Part shown: positions 35,242 through 48,523 of the stretch, in pieces
How the letters are laid out: the number at the start of each line of letters is the position of its first letter
Numbering within the stretch: position 1 is the first letter of the stretch
From: Polysphondylium violaceum
Lineage: Eukaryota; Evosea; Eumycetozoa; Dictyosteliales; Dictyosteliaceae
NCBI GenBank assembly: GCA_000277445.1
Contig: AJWJ01000060.1
Span: forward strand, 1-64,000
Length of the DNA: 64,000 nucleotides
Direction of reading: 5' to 3'
Made by a program: the position numbers and the translations under genes
Notes under the pieces: generated by a model
Told to the model about the DNA's origin: nothing
What the model saw: the letters and a program-made list of their open reading frames with translations, nothing else
Database searches by the model: none

Positions 35242-36695
35242 ATGGCTACTAAAACGACTACTAGTAATGCTTTAAACAACAACGACTACAATCATAATGA
35301 AGGAGAGGATGGTGTAGAATTTAATACATATACTAGCGACAATCAATCTGTTGATCAAAAAGAGCCAACATCTCTTAGTAATAGTTCAAGTTATAATCAA
35401 CTCGATGAACTTCCTGGTAAAGAATACAAGAAACAATGTAATATTCTCGATGATGATTATCTTCCAATTATAAATGATACATTGGTAACTATACTTATTT
35501 ATTTACCAAGACTAGAGCATTATATATTAACATCTATCTATATATCTAGGATAAAAAGATAGCAATAATTATGACAATTTTAGGTACAGGCTATTTATTT
35601 CCATTCGAAAGTTTTCTCATGTCTTTAGACTACTTTTCATATCTGTATCCAGAGTTTAAAATCTATTCTACCTTTCCCTTTGTGTATATGGGAGCAATTG
35701 CACTGACTTTTATTGCTTTTCTCAGATTTCCAAACTTTTCCTCTCATCCAAAGAGAATGATTATCGGTTTCTCTTTTTACCTATGTATTATGGTATTGGT
35801 GCCCGTTATCAATCTAACTCCCATCGGTGGATCGTTTGCCTCTTATATCATAACACTCATACTCATGATCATGACTGGTGTGGTTGATGGCTTTGTCCAA
35901 GGCACTGTATACGCTATTGCTGGTTTATTCGGTCCCCAATACACACAATTCACCCAAATCGGTGTTGGATTGGCCGGTATCATTGTCGCTGTCACTAGAA
36001 TATTCTCCAAGCTTGTGTTTCCCCAGAGTCCCCAGGGCATGAAATACGGTTCTTTGTTGTATTTCCTCATATCGGCATTTGTCATCTTTATTGCTCTCCT
36101 CTCTTTTCTCTATCTATTGAAACTACCAGTGGGCAAAACCATATCGGCTAAAAAGAAAAAAGAGCCCAAATCCAAAGACTCGAGCATCCCCTTTAAGACC
36201 GTGTTCAAAAGTAACATCCAGTTGGGCCTCATCAATGGATACATTTTCTTGATATCCATGTTTTTGTTCCCCGGCATCGTGCTCGAGATCCCCGCCAAGG
36301 TCATGCGACCAGATTGGTTTATCATCCTCCTTTTGACGACCTACAATGTCTTTGATTTCTTTGGAAAAACAGCGCCCATTTATTTCCATCCAAACGGCAA
36401 GAGAATCCCACCAAAGGCACTTCTTTGGGTCATTACTTTGGGCAGATCCATTTTTGTAGCACTATTCTTTTTGTGTGTTTATACCAAGGCCTTTGAGAGC
36501 GAGGCATGGCCTGTTATTTTCTTGTCTATATTTGGGTTTACCAACGGTTATGTGTGTAGTATTACTTTTGCCGAGGGTCCCAGATTGGTCAAACGAGATT
36601 ACAAAGAGCTGTCTGGTATTTTTATGACCACCTGTTTGGTGATTGGTCTAACCATTGGCTCCACATTGAATTTTATAGTTACCTATGTTCAATAA
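35242..36695 (+). CDS. Equilibrative nucleoside transporter (ENT/SLC29 family)
   Basis: Two exons (35242-35484, 35550-36695) give 462 residues, the family length. A hydrophilic N-terminus of about 80 residues is followed by about 11 membrane spans. TM1 reads MTILGTGYLFPFESFLMSLDYF, the ENT motif G-G-x-LPW-x-F with the downstream DYF; TM4/5 have DGFVQGTVYAIAGLFGPQYT, matching ENT TM4-5. The central loop is basic (SAKKKKEPKSKDS). It should move nucleosides or nucleobases by facilitated diffusion; the substrate range is not deducible. Its stop lies 104 bp from the convergent RhoGEF gene. Confidence 0.93.
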
Positions 36696-36799
36696 ATAAA
36701 ATGAATGAACAATAACGAATTTATAGATCTAAATAAATTATGCACATATCTATACCGATATGTGGTTTAAGTTTTATTACAAATTAAAAAAAAGATTTG

Positions 36800-39343
36800 T
36801 TAAAAAGAACCACCCAGTACTTTAAAAGCATGAACATTATCTTCAATTTCATGAATCCACAAAAGTTTATCTGAATAACTTTCACAAGATAAAATGATTC
36901 TATTTGCTTCGCGTCCCTCCTCTCCACCATAAATTAAATCTATACCATTGACTCTTTTCTCTGTTGGTTGAATATTTATAATTTTATGAAATCCAATTTC
37001 AACAATTGACTTTGAAAATGCTTTTGCTTTGATTAATAGTAATTTTTGATTACACATCAATATCACTATATCACTTATATTCTTTTTTTGATCTTTTACC
37101 ATTTTCATTTTTCCCTCCCTTTTGATTTTTTTAATTAGTATACTCTTTTTTTATCTATCAGACAAGTAAAGTACATACTTTAAAAATATTTGATTAGCTA
37201 ATAAATAGTCATTGTCTTTACTACAATATTCTTTGATTAGTGATTGAATCTTTTCGTCATTTGATATTTTACTATTGATATTTTTTACAATTGTTTCTGT
37301 CAATTTTGCAGCTCTATAAAATTGAATTAAAAATAAATATTAGTAAATAAATAAATAAATAAATACATAAATAAACATTACCTTTCAAAACCTCTTTGAT
37401 GAATTTCTTCTGGATCATTTTCAATTGGTGTAGTTTTTTTTAATTCTCTTAATAATAACGGATATTTACATAATCTTTGTACAGGTTTAATTAAATAAGA
37501 TGATAAATTTAAATTTTTAACAGTTGGTAATGATTTAATATACTGGTATTATTATTATTATTATTATTAGTTTATATATTTAACATCAAAGAATATATAA
37601 ATAAATATTTACATTTAAAATTGAAGATACTAAATTATTACTAGATTCCAACGCCTTTAAACATTTGATTGAACTTTCATGATTTGTCAAATAAATAGAA
37701 TATCTTTGAAAATGATTGGCCTAAATATTGTGGGTTTATATAGTAAATAAATATACCAATAAATGAATAAAATTATATATATTACATTTCTAAAAAATAT
37801 TTCTTCAATATTTGGAAATTGATTCAATTTAATCACTGGTAAAATGGTTGTCAACATTTCATATAGTTTTTTGTTTACAATAAATAATTCTTCAATGTTT
37901 GAAAATATACACGCCAGATCTTGATTACTAATTAATTTAACTTTGGCCATTTCAACAAGTGCAAATAAATAGAGTTTGATGGTGATCTCTAAATCACAAA
38001 TATAATCATACTCTGTTTCAATCAATTCAGAGAGTACTTTGTTAAACAATGTTGTTTGATCAATATTTGTGTGTACAGCGCCACTACTAGTATCTGGAGA
38101 TTTTTGAAATGATAGTTGTTGTTCATTGATCTTTTCAATCAAGAGTGATTTTATATCTACACTTTCCTTGTCTTTTCTGAAAAATGATTTCTTTTTTGAA
38201 TGAAGAGTTTGTGCAGATTCAGGGTTTGATGATGTTGTTGGCGTGCCGAGATCGCTAGCGGTTGTATTCATAAAGTTTTCTTCTTGATCGTCGCCAGTGG
38301 TGCTGTTGCTGTTGGTTGATGCCGATAGCGAGGTGGTTGTCAATGTGGCAGACACGGTTGATTCGTAGGGTTCGTTATCATCATTGTCGACATTGGTGTC
38401 ATTGCTAAGATTCAGACAAGCTGATTTCCTTGTCAACATTTTCTGTCTAAATGTTCTTCTGTTGGCATCACTGTATTTTGGTGATGTCGAAGATGGGGAT
38501 AGCGTCTCTTCATCCCCCATTGAGCACAGACCACATACACTAAATTCATTACAGTTGCATCCAAACCCATTGCTCGTTTCACTAGACACACTCTGACTCT
38601 CACTGGGTGTGCTCACAGGACTATTATTGGTGGTATTGATATTTACGTCTGTTTTATACGTTCGAGGGGGCAATGGTGGCTGTCTTGGATTACTATTGCC
38701 ACTACTATTTAAACTGAATCTAGGAGGTACGGGTGGAGATTGACGCGGTGATATACTATTTGGTGAAATATGACCAGAGGTTGTTGGTGAGGTAATTGAG
38801 GGAGGTGATAGTAGATTTGGTTTTAAAGCTGGAGAGATATTGTTTGGAGAACAAGAGTTTGGTGAAATTGATGGTGATAGATTATTTATTGGCGTATTGT
38901 TTCCCGACAATTGTGAGGGCTTGTTTGACTGAGGTGGTATAGGTGGTTTTTTCTTACTCATAGCTGTCGTTGGAACTGGTATATGGGTTTGTGCTGATGA
39001 TAAATGTGCATAAGATGGTGGTGATATATTTGCATGTGATGATTTAGATGGTGTTGTTGTTATTGGTGGCGCTATTGGTGTTGTTGTTGTTTCATTACTA
39101 TCCTTTACTGGTGTAAATCTTTTTAATGTAAAACCTCCTAAAGTAATGATTAGATATGATATGACATTAGATTCTATTCAAATAATCTTTTTTACACATA
39201 AGCAATAATATACTTTTTCTTGTATCATTTTCATCATTGCTGTTTGTTGTAAATGATGATACAACACCATTTGATATTCTTTTGCTATGATCAACAGGAG
39301 GAGGTTTGCTTATGCTACTAGGTCTAAGTGTTTTGTTCTCCAT
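36800..39343 (-). CDS. RhoGEF (DH-PH) with long proline/serine-rich N-terminus
   Basis: Six exons on the minus strand (39343-39214, 39137-37786, 37720-37613, then about 37544-37382, about 37318-37178 and about 37117-36800), roughly 735 residues. The N-terminus has many PPP and SPxx motifs and poly-Ser/Asn tracts (possible SH3 ligands). The DH domain begins at VLSELIETEYDYICDLEITI; after an intron come FQRYSIYLTN and, in the next exon, LSSYLIKPVQRLCKYPLLLREL, the signature conserved core of Dbl exchange factors. The last exon is a PH domain (LKEGKMKMVKDQKKNISDIV...LLWIHEIEDN). It should activate a Rho/Rac GTPase; target unknown. The NCNEFSVCGLC cluster upstream is unexplained. Intron phases agree throughout. 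Confidence 0.92.
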
Positions 39344-40410
39344 AATTAAAGGAATAGAAAATTATGATAATATACTCTAAATGTGTATGTGTATGTGTTT
39401 GGTACAGATAATACACTGATTATAATAAAATAAAGTAGGGGCTAATTTGTATGTGATAGATTGTCTGTGTGTGTATGATAGACTGTGTGTGTGTGATTGT
39501 GTGTGTCAAAACACCCTACCCCTCATCACACTCACAAATGTGTGCAAGAAAGGTTTTGTGTGTGCCGATTGTTTTTCAGCTGATCTTGATATGTATATTT
39601 TAGGTATGTGTGGTTGTGGGTGAGAGTCTATATATAAATAGTGTAGCGATTAGATGCGATTATGCATAAGTTTAAAATAGAAAGAGGATTGATATAATTG
39701 GAATCATTATTGGGTTGACACTCCTAAACAAAATTTTTAAAAATTCAAAAAAAGTCAAATTCTTTGAATTTGAAATTAATTTAAATTTTGAAAACAAAAA
39801 TGGTGAAAAGGTAAATATGTAAATCGATAGCATTTACAGTATTGGCAATGAAATGATAATTCCTTATCAAACTAATATACATGTTAAATTTAATTAAATA
39901 TAAAAAATAAAATAAAATAAAAATTTAGTTTATTGGAAAATTTAATAAACTTACAAAGGTATAAATATGAATAATTAAATATTAATATTTGTATTCACTC
40001 ATCAAAGAGAAGGGCCATCACTATCAAAAATGTTGGGGCCGAAGCTTCTATGTTTTTTAATACTATGATTACACATTTGTCATTTAATACCTCCATTGTT
40101 TTCGGTTCTGTTGATAATGAACTTTGCTCATATGTAACTGTTATGGTTTTATAGTCTAAAAAAATGGGGACATTATGTGTCAAATGTGTAATGATAGTTT
40201 TTTAAAACATAGAAGATTCGGCCCCAACATTATTGATAGTGATGGTCCTTCTCTTTGAAATATAGTTTATAAGGACAATTAATATTTTGTGTAAATAATA
40301 AATAGAGCTCCCTATTTGAATCAATTTAACGTATCTCTATTTGAAATCATGAATACATCTCTGTTATTCTGTATGATGTAAATCTATAAACATGTTGTTT
40401 ATTATTATAT
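39344..40410. other. Intergenic with GT-rich repeat and MITE-like element
   Basis: A TG-rich microsatellite at about 39460-39510 lies in the RhoGEF upstream region. The inverted-repeat element at 40002-40258 is listed separately. No gene in the rest. Confidence 0.6.
40002..40258. mobile_element. MITE-like element with 81-bp terminal inverted repeats
   Basis: Left end 40002-40082 begins TCAAAGAGAAGGGCCATCAC and the right end 40178-40258 ends with its reverse complement; about nine in ten bases match over 81 bp. The middle (about 95 bp) has no meaningful ORF. No clear target-site duplication is seen at the flanks (CACTCA | AATATA). It fits a non-autonomous DNA transposon or a snap-back RNA locus. 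Confidence 0.7.
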
Positions 40411-43402
40411 TTAAAGATTATTTGTAAAGTAGAGTATTTGTTCGAGGAGTTGGTAGTCCCCATTGGGGGCCGAGACAGGGGTTCGATTGATGATCGTCGA
40501 GAAATTGCTGACCGACGATTGAGGCGAGTGACGTGGTGTGGCCAGAGGTGTCAGAAGAGACGCTGGAATGGGGATGTGGGACGAATCGGTGGTGTTGGAA
40601 AACACATTGAATGATGCGGGAATGGGTTGTTTGATGAGTTGGTAGTATCGGCAGGTATCGGTAAACACCACTGCCTTGGAAAAGAGTTCACGCAACTTGT
40701 CCTCCAAGTACATGATGCAGGCCTCGGGCGGCATACCCATTGTCCAAAAATAGATAACACTCGACAGTGTCGATGAGATGTACTCAGAGTGTATACCGCT
40801 CGATACTGATACATCGGGATACGATACGCCGTGTATTTGCACGGGGTTGGTGGCATTCCATACATTCTCTTTGCTGCACACGATAATGTCACACTTGCAC
40901 TTGGTCAAATCGGCGACAATGGCGCTGCTTTCCTTGATGGGCGACTTGAATGGATGGTGGTCGATCCACAGTCTGAGATCGTTGATTAGTTTTGGATAAA
41001 AATCGTCCTTGGGCAAGGCCATCATGCAGAAATCACTAATATACTTGTTTGAAAACGATCCAGTCAACGAGCGTGAAAGGTCAAAGAAATAATTTGGCAG
41101 ATTCAAATTTTGAGAGCCAATATTATACTGTTGTTGATGTTGTTGATGTTGGTGTTGGTGGTGCTGATTACTAGTGTCTTTGAAATGGTTGTGTAATCTG
41201 TTGTTCAAATGCAAATGATGGGAAATGGGTGGCTGATGGGGCACATTATTACTACTACTGCTATTGTTTAAATTGGATGTACTGCCACTACTATTACTGC
41301 TACCATTGCTAAAATTAACATTATATTCATACTCTTGATATAAATGAATGGAGGAGTCTTCAAATGATTTCAGATAGTTTTTGTTTATAATCAACTCAAA
41401 GGTACGCCAAAAATAACTGATCACCTGCAAAAACTTTTTCGATATGTCTTCTTTGGGCGATACCAATATGAATTTCGTTAGTTTGTTTGATCGATTATGA
41501 TTGTTTTTACAGGCTGGTTGGACACAACCCGTGTAGCCATAGATTTGTGAAAGTTGATAGAGAAATTGATTCTGATAACTGTATTCTGAATTACAAGATT
41601 CCGAATTACATCTCAACGATGGTGTCATTTCATTTGCCGCCAATGATAATGTTAGCCATGATAAATTATATGATAATATGCTTGTAATTATATTTGATAA
41701 AAAACTATATATACAGAGTAAGAGAAAGAGTAAGTAAATAGATACACAATATATATATTGTGCGCAACAATAACAACATACAATCTAGATTTAGGTGTAT
41801 TGTAAATTGGTAAGAGTTCTCGAAGATTCTCTAATAGTATTGTAAAAGTTTGTCTCTTTGTGCTTGGTGAAGTTAATGTATCTAGCCATAAAGGTTTCTG
41901 TAATGATTGGTATTATTAGTATACATGTCTGTCTGTTTAGATCTAAATATATAACCATTAATAAATAATTACTTCTAATCTTGGTGCATGATAGAAATCT
42001 TTAATGTATTGTCTAAACTTTTCCACCTCTGAATATAGTTGAGTGATCTCTGCAATTCCAAATGTTTGCTAAATAGTAGATTGGTTAATATAAGGATGTT
42101 TGAGATGATATATCAATACTTACAGAACCACCGCCACCGCCTATACTACCACTGCCACCATTGGATGTGAATTTAGAATACAATTGATTCTTTAATAGTT
42201 TAACTATAAACTTAATCCTCATATCAATGATCAAGAAATGTGTGATGATGAATTGATGAAAGTTTGATACAGCTATGTTGTTGTGATGATTACTATTGCC
42301 AGTATTTTTGTTTGCACCATTTGGATTACTACCACTACTACTACTATTTGCTGCTGTGCCTTCTTTGCTTGCTATGGTCTTTAGGATCTCTAATTTGGGG
42401 CCAAAGATCACACATACTGCTACAGTTAATTTTGTTACTCTTGGCTGAGATAATGGTGATCGAGGTGACTGATTGGCGAGTGTAGATGAGGATCTTAATC
42501 GATTGGTGCTTTCTTTGGTTGGTGTGAGATTGTGATTTGTTGGAGTAGATGTTGTGGTTGTTTGTGCACTGTTGGTGCTCGACGTCAGACTGCTTTTCTC
42601 TTTAGACATCAAGTCTGTGGTCGATGCCGAATGAACGAGGCCACTCGCACTCGACACATTGCTGTTGGTGCTCGTTGTAGATCCTATAGATTTATCTAGA
42701 TTCATGCTATTGTGTTGAGGTTGCTGCTGGTGTTGTTGATCACTGTGTGTCTCTGAGATCATTGTGGGTGAGGGTGGTGCAGTCGAGGCAGACGCAGCGC
42801 TGGATGCCGCCGGTGTATTTGACGCACTCTTTTTCTCGTCTCTCTTTAAATTTAATGTAAACAGCTTTGTCATCAAGAGTTGCTGGCTGTCTGGTAAATA
42901 ATGTATCTTTGTCGTTGTTCCTGCAATGTTTAAAGGCACTGTTCCAAACATCATCTCTCTCAACATATCAATCTTTCCTATCTGCATGATAATAACGTAG
43001 TACTCATATTAATATCGTCGTCTGTCATCATCATCCTCCTATCGGTCTGTATCTGTACACTTACTCGTGGTAATTGGCTTTGTGAAGGAGATGGTTTCCC
43101 ATTCACAGGTCTTTGCTGCTGAGGTGCTTGACCAGTAGATTTATGAGCAACATTTCCATTAGCACCTGCAGTCTTTGCTCTATTCTTTAAATAATCTGCT
43201 TGAAGCGTATCAAATAGTAGTGTACTTGAATTCTGATATACTACAAATCTAATCTGATCATTTGCAAGATCAAACTCTTCTTTTCTATAGAATGAATTAT
43301 CACGATTAATATCTATTACTCCTACTGCTGTGGTGATGTGAATGTGAGCTCATACTTTTCATCTTGACTTGTATCTTTTGTAAAGAATTTAAAAAAGTCC
43401 AT
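40411..43402 (-). CDS. Folliculin-interacting protein (FNIP1/2, Lst4 family)
   Basis: At least five exons on the minus strand (43402-43065, 42981-42124, 42068 on, then about 41895-41785, about 41706-40411). Exon 1 has INRDNSFYRKEEFDLANDQIRFVVYQ; exon 5 carries the C-terminal FNIP core: ILSYNLSWLTLSLAANEMTP, KYISDFCMMALPKDDFY, WIDHHPFKSPIKESSAIVADL and PPEACIMYLEDKLRELFSK, which align with the vertebrate pattern (SDF.LQG, VADM, C.MHLEDRL.E). This complex with folliculin is a Rag GTPase-activating factor in nutrient signalling on lysosomes. The first exon breaks frame by one base around 43321-43345, between MDFFKFFTKDTSQDEKYEL and GVIDINRDN. It is unrelated to the dictyostelid FNIP-repeat proteins despite the name. 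Confidence 0.88.
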
Positions 43403-44027
43403 AGTACTGTATATATATTGTATGCGTATGTATGGTGTGTTGGTATGTGTTTGTCTCTTCTATCTCTGTTTCTCTCTTTCTCTCTATCTATGTACAAATA
43501 GGTCAGATCTGACTATATAGTGTATACAGTATATGTGTTATATCTATATTACAATAGAGTGTCTATTACACTCTAATCTCTGTATTAGACATACAACCAC
43601 CACTAAATTGTTGTGTAAAAAACTAAAAAAAGAATGTAGTTGGGTAAATGGCGCGCTCCTCTCAATTACTTTTGATATCAAAAAACACAAAAGGAACACC
43701 AAAAAATAAAAATAATAAAAAAAATAAAAATTTTGATTTTTTTTACTAATTATGCAATGGGAATCCCTCTATGCTTTTGCCACTTATCTCCGAAACCAAG
43801 TTTGAATACTCATTGCTTTTTCCACACGCCAACCATCTATGATATCTAAATCCATAAGATAATTCTTACACCCCACTGAAATTTTTAAGTTTGTTTTTAG
43901 GGCCATCCTTTTGAAAAATATAGGCTTTTACTTTCTTCTATGGTTTTGTGTTCTGAAAATTTCAAGTTTCTTGTTTTTTTATGATTTTCATGCTTTAAAA
44001 GGATAGAGAAAATGATCTCTATGAAAA
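43403..44027. other. Intergenic, divergent promoter region
   Basis: Between a minus-strand and a plus-strand gene. A GGCGCGC site is at 43650-43656; the rest is AT-rich. No gene seen. Confidence 0.6.
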
Positions 44028-44460
44028 ATGAAAATCATTTCGATTGTATTATTATTATTAATTTCAACTCAAGTGTTTGCTTACAAGAGTAAATAATTTA
44101 TTTTGATTTGGTGATAATTTGTAATAATTACTAATATTTTGTATAGAAATGTCACAAGATAGAGTTTTGCATGATTCCCAGGTAGCTGGAGGTGAAAATC
44201 TCAGATCCGTTGATAGATGGGCTTCTGAAAAATTTGGAGGTTATAGAACCGGAGGTACTGGTGTCTATGCAAACTACATTGAACCATCACTCCATGCTAT
44301 GGAACACACTAGACGTGCAGTGTTTAATAACAATGGGGAAGAGTGGAAGAGAGCAAAAGATGAGATGAGAAGTGTTGGAAATGGTGGTTTAAATGCTATG
44401 GCTCAAAATCAATTCTCTGGAGGTCCAAATTATCAAGCTGGTACATATAAAAGACCATAA
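44028..44460 (+). CDS. Small secreted protein of unknown function
   Basis: Two exons (44028-44088, 44147-44460) give 124 residues. The first 19 residues (MKIISIVLLLLISTQVFAY) are a clear cleavable signal peptide with a likely cut after FA. The mature part is Gly- and Asn-rich, with no Cys, no membrane segment and no domain I recognise. The exon 2 Met after the intron is not used as a start, since that would lose the signal peptide. It could be an extracellular matrix or spore-coat-related peptide, without direct support. Confidence 0.7.
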
Positions 44461-45031
44461 AGATAAATGTACAATAAAATCTCCCCATTTTAGTTTAAGA
44501 TTTTAAAATAATTGTCTATATCGTAATAATCCTAGTTTCTGTTGTCTTGTGGTAAAACTTGTGTTTTGTTTTCATTTGTGTTCTAGTGAAGTAAAATTTA
44601 ATTAGAGGTCCACTATTAATTTTTCTTTAGAAGGAATATTTTTCTGTTCAGTTTCCCATATTCTTTTAGGGTAGCTTCTATTTTTGGTTGTATGATGCAG
44701 TAAATTCGTTTCTCCAAATCATATATATTAGGATAACCCTTTCTTACCTACCTAGAGTAGCTCATCTATTAATAATCAACACGCAAAGGGGTGATCACGA
44801 TCAAAAACTATTTTTACCCCCATCACTTTTTAAAAACAATCATATCACCACACAATTGATTGTGTAACCACGTAAAAGGTGGTCCACTATTATTTGTCAT
44901 AAAAAACTTGAATGAGAATATTTCATTATTTCATATATATATCATATATTGTAGATTTACATTTTATTAATCTCTGTACAACCAGACTTAGTGTTTTTTT
45001 AAAGTTTTTACAAAAAGGATTCTGATCTACT
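44461..45031. other. Intergenic
   Basis: About 570 bp, AT-rich. GGTCCACTATTA occurs at 44608 and GGTCCACTATTATTT at 44881, and CACACAATTGATTGTG near 44853 is a near-palindrome; any role as regulatory sites is speculative. No gene seen. Confidence 0.6.
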
Positions 45032-48000
45032 ATGGCAAATATTAGTAGTAATAGTTTTGCAAAACCAAAGGCATACACTCTTTGGAGCAATTACCTTGAA
45101 GATACACAATGTACACATGTTGATGAATTTAAATATGTGTGTTTTAATTGTAAAGAGTTCTTTTGTGAAACATGCTCAGAAGAGGAACATAATAGACCAA
45201 AAGGAGCTAAACATTTAAGAATGGATTATCAAGATTTTAAAAAAGAGGAAATTATTTTAAATTATCATGCAACTCAAAAGCAAATTGAAAATGATGCGAA
45301 AAATACATTATTTGGAATTGAAATGAATCCAGAGACCAATAGATACGAAATTAACTGTGGCCCTCGATGGAGCAATACTGAATTTACTGAAGACGAAGCT
45401 TTTGTTTTGGTTTCTTTTGTTGGACCCTCTGGAACAGGTAAAAGCACCTTGCTTAGAACTCTTTGTTCATCTGAAAACAAACCTCTACCTGGAAGACGAG
45501 ATGGCAAATCTATGACAAAAGATGTCAAAGCTTATCCCTCTATCATTGGGAACAATAGATTATTATTTGTCGATAGTGAAGGAATAGGTGGCACAGAGAC
45601 TACTCATCAAAATCAATCCCATCAAAATTTTCTTTTACGTACAACTACTGGAATAGCAAAAAAATTTATTCCATCAGGTGAAAATCAAATACCTGTAGGT
45701 ATTTAAAATATCTCAAAATTTATAACATATTACTAACTCTATTTTGATTAATGCATGTAAATAGAAAAATCATTTTATTGATAATGTTTATCCACGTGTT
45801 TTATATTTATTTAGCAATGTGTTGGTTTTTACATTTCAAGAAGTTAAACAAAAATCAACAATTATCGATTATTTAACGTCATATGCATATGCTGGGACAT
45901 ATAAATCAATGAATCAATCTATCAGACCTCACTTAATAATTGTTTGTAACAAATATGAATCTCATGAAACAATTGAATCAGCTACAGCTTCATTTTTGGA
46001 AGAGCCCAAGGCCCTTTTATTGTTATCATATTATAAGAGTATAAATGTTATTCATATTCCAAATGCTGAAATTGATTTAAAGCTTTTTGTTTCAAGAAAG
46101 AGAGATTTAAAACAACTGGTGTCTATAAAAATAACAGAATCTTTAACTGATAGAATGAATTCAAATCTAATTAGAACAAAAAATCAAACTCTCAGATTAA
46201 TGAATGTTGCTTTAAACAAATTTAGCCAAGATCCAAAAGCCAAATTTGACTTATTTGCACTCGAAAGTGTTTTAGAACCACTCAAAGATGATATTGTCAA
46301 TCATATCTATCAATATTTTTTAACTGCCCTTTCTCATTTTAAAGCCGAAAGATATTCCAAAACTAAGGTATTTCCAGATGGACATGCAGCCAAAGTATTT
46401 TATCAGACTCCTGCAAGTATAAACATTTTTCAAAAAGCTTATGATGCAACAATTTCAGGTTGTAATAGATTGTTTAGAGAACAATTCAAAGAGGCAAAAT
46501 TTGAAGATGTCTGGTTTGATTTTGAAAAGAAATTAGAAGAAATTGATAAAAAGATTGATCAAAATAGACCCTGTGCTTTTATATTCAATGAAAATGGTCA
46601 AACCTACCAGTGTTGTAATGTTAAAGGTAGACATTCGTTCCATAGTACTTTTGAAACTTATCAAGTACCTGTTGAAAAAAATGGCTTATTAGGTTGGTTA
46701 TCAAAAGAAACAATGAATGTGTCTTATAGAGAGGAAGGTAGTTTTGTTGAAGATAAATCTCTTGAATCTAAATCTTTAAAATCAAATGTCAAAACAGAGC
46801 TGGAACATCAAAATGTTGCATTTGATAATATAATTCCAGATTGGAAAACAGATAAAGTGTGTGTGTCTTGCATAATGGTTTTTCCAAACCTCTATCTGGA
46901 ATGTGGTCATTTCTTATGCTCTAAATGTTTAAAAAATTCACAATGTCCTATCTGTGATTTCAAAGTTGTGGAAAAAATTCATACTATTCCACCAAATGCG
47001 GGCTATCGTATTCTATCCCTTGATGGCGGTGGTATAAAAGGTGTTATTGAATTGGCTATTTTATCTGAAATTCAAAGGTTATTATACAACATTCCAATTC
47101 ATTGTTTATTTGATTATATTATTGGTAATTATAATTTTATCATTTTAGAAAATGTATATCCTCTATATTAATTTTTTAAATTATAAATAGGTACAAGTAC
47201 CGGTTCCTTAGTTGCATCATTTGTTACAATGAAAAATCTCAGACCAATTGAATGTATTAGTTTACTCAAAGAATATGGAAAACAAGCCTTTAAACATAGA
47301 ATTCTCACAGGTGCTTATGGTATTGGACATTTGATGGCGTCTATTTATGGATCAAAATACAAAAGAAAACCATTACATGACTCTATTGAAACACATTTGG
47401 GTGAATCTTCTAAAAAGGAAATGTATAGATCATACTCAAAAACTAAAATTGCTTTTACATCTTGTCTTCCAGGGGGGACAGAAGTTGGACTAGATTTGAT
47501 TTTATTTACAAATTATTTAAATCAACATCGAGTTAATATTGATTATAAATCACCTGTCATCAATGCTATTGAAGCTAGTACCGCTGCTGGTTTTTTCTTT
47601 CCCCCATTTAAAACAGAATCTCAAACCTATACTGATGGTGGTATGTTGGAGAATTGTCCTGCACTGGTATCCCTTCAAGAATGCCATGTTCTATGGCCTG
47701 ATCGAATTTGTGATTTTCTCACCTCTATTGGTACTGGGTGTGAAAATAATAAGCCCTTTGATCCACATTCCAACACCCTTACCTTTCTCACTCAATGTGT
47801 TGATCTATTAACAAATGGGGAAAAAAGATGGAATGATGCACTCAATTTTTTAAACAACAAAAAAGATATGGACTCTCTAGCTGTAAGATTAAACCCACCT
47901 TTGAAAAATGATTATCAAATCGATGATTACACAAATATTGATGCTATTGTCCAAGAAACTTTGGAATATTGTAGTAACTCTGTGGAATTAATTACAATTT

Positions 48001-48365
48001 CAAACAAAATTCTCTCTTCTTTATACTATGTTAATTATCGAGAGACAGAAAAGTCTATTAAATTTAAAGTCATTTGTAGATTAGGTTATATACCAGAATC
48101 CCTTGTTATTGATGGAGAAACTGATAATCAAGGTTTATTACTACAATTCCCAATTCATGTTAGAAACCAAAAAGACAAATCTATTATCAAATGTACACCC
48201 TACTACATTGGTCACTCAAAAAGCCAAGTGGAATTTGGTATCGATGGCCTACCATCCAACATTGATCTCTCTATTTCCATTTATTGTAATATTAAATTAT
48301 ATGGCAAAAACACTAGCAATGGCTCACTAATCTCTGGCTGTCCATTTGTTATTCAAAGAAACTAA
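45032..48365 (+). CDS. B-box / P-loop GTPase / RING / patatin multidomain protein
   Basis: Three exons (45032-45694, 45765-47124, 47191-48365) splice in frame to about 1065 residues. In order: a B-box-like zinc finger (residues 27-62, CTH...CFNC...CETC...H..H); a TRAFAC-type GTPase domain with G1 GPSGTGKST (131-139), G3 DSEG (181-184) and G4-like NKYE (283-286); a long helical middle; a RING-type Cys cluster (587-618, CVSC...CGHFLCSKC...CPIC); and a patatin phospholipase domain with the oxyanion motif DGGGIKG (641-647), a nucleophile elbow GTSTG made across the third exon boundary, and YTDGG for the catalytic Asp. A phospholipase joined to ubiquitin-ligase-like zinc fingers and a GTPase suggests a switch-controlled membrane-targeting enzyme, possibly in defence, but the function is unknown. 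Confidence 0.9.
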
Positions 48366-48523
48366 CATTCAATAAAATATGAAAATCAAATCAAATCAAA
48401 TATAAAAAATGACTATTTTGTTTTTAAACTGGATTTGAACAAAATTTATTACTTGTCCCTATTATTACTATTTATACTTTTTTTTCCCTTTTTCTCTTTT
48501 TGTTGTTTATATAAAATGTACTT

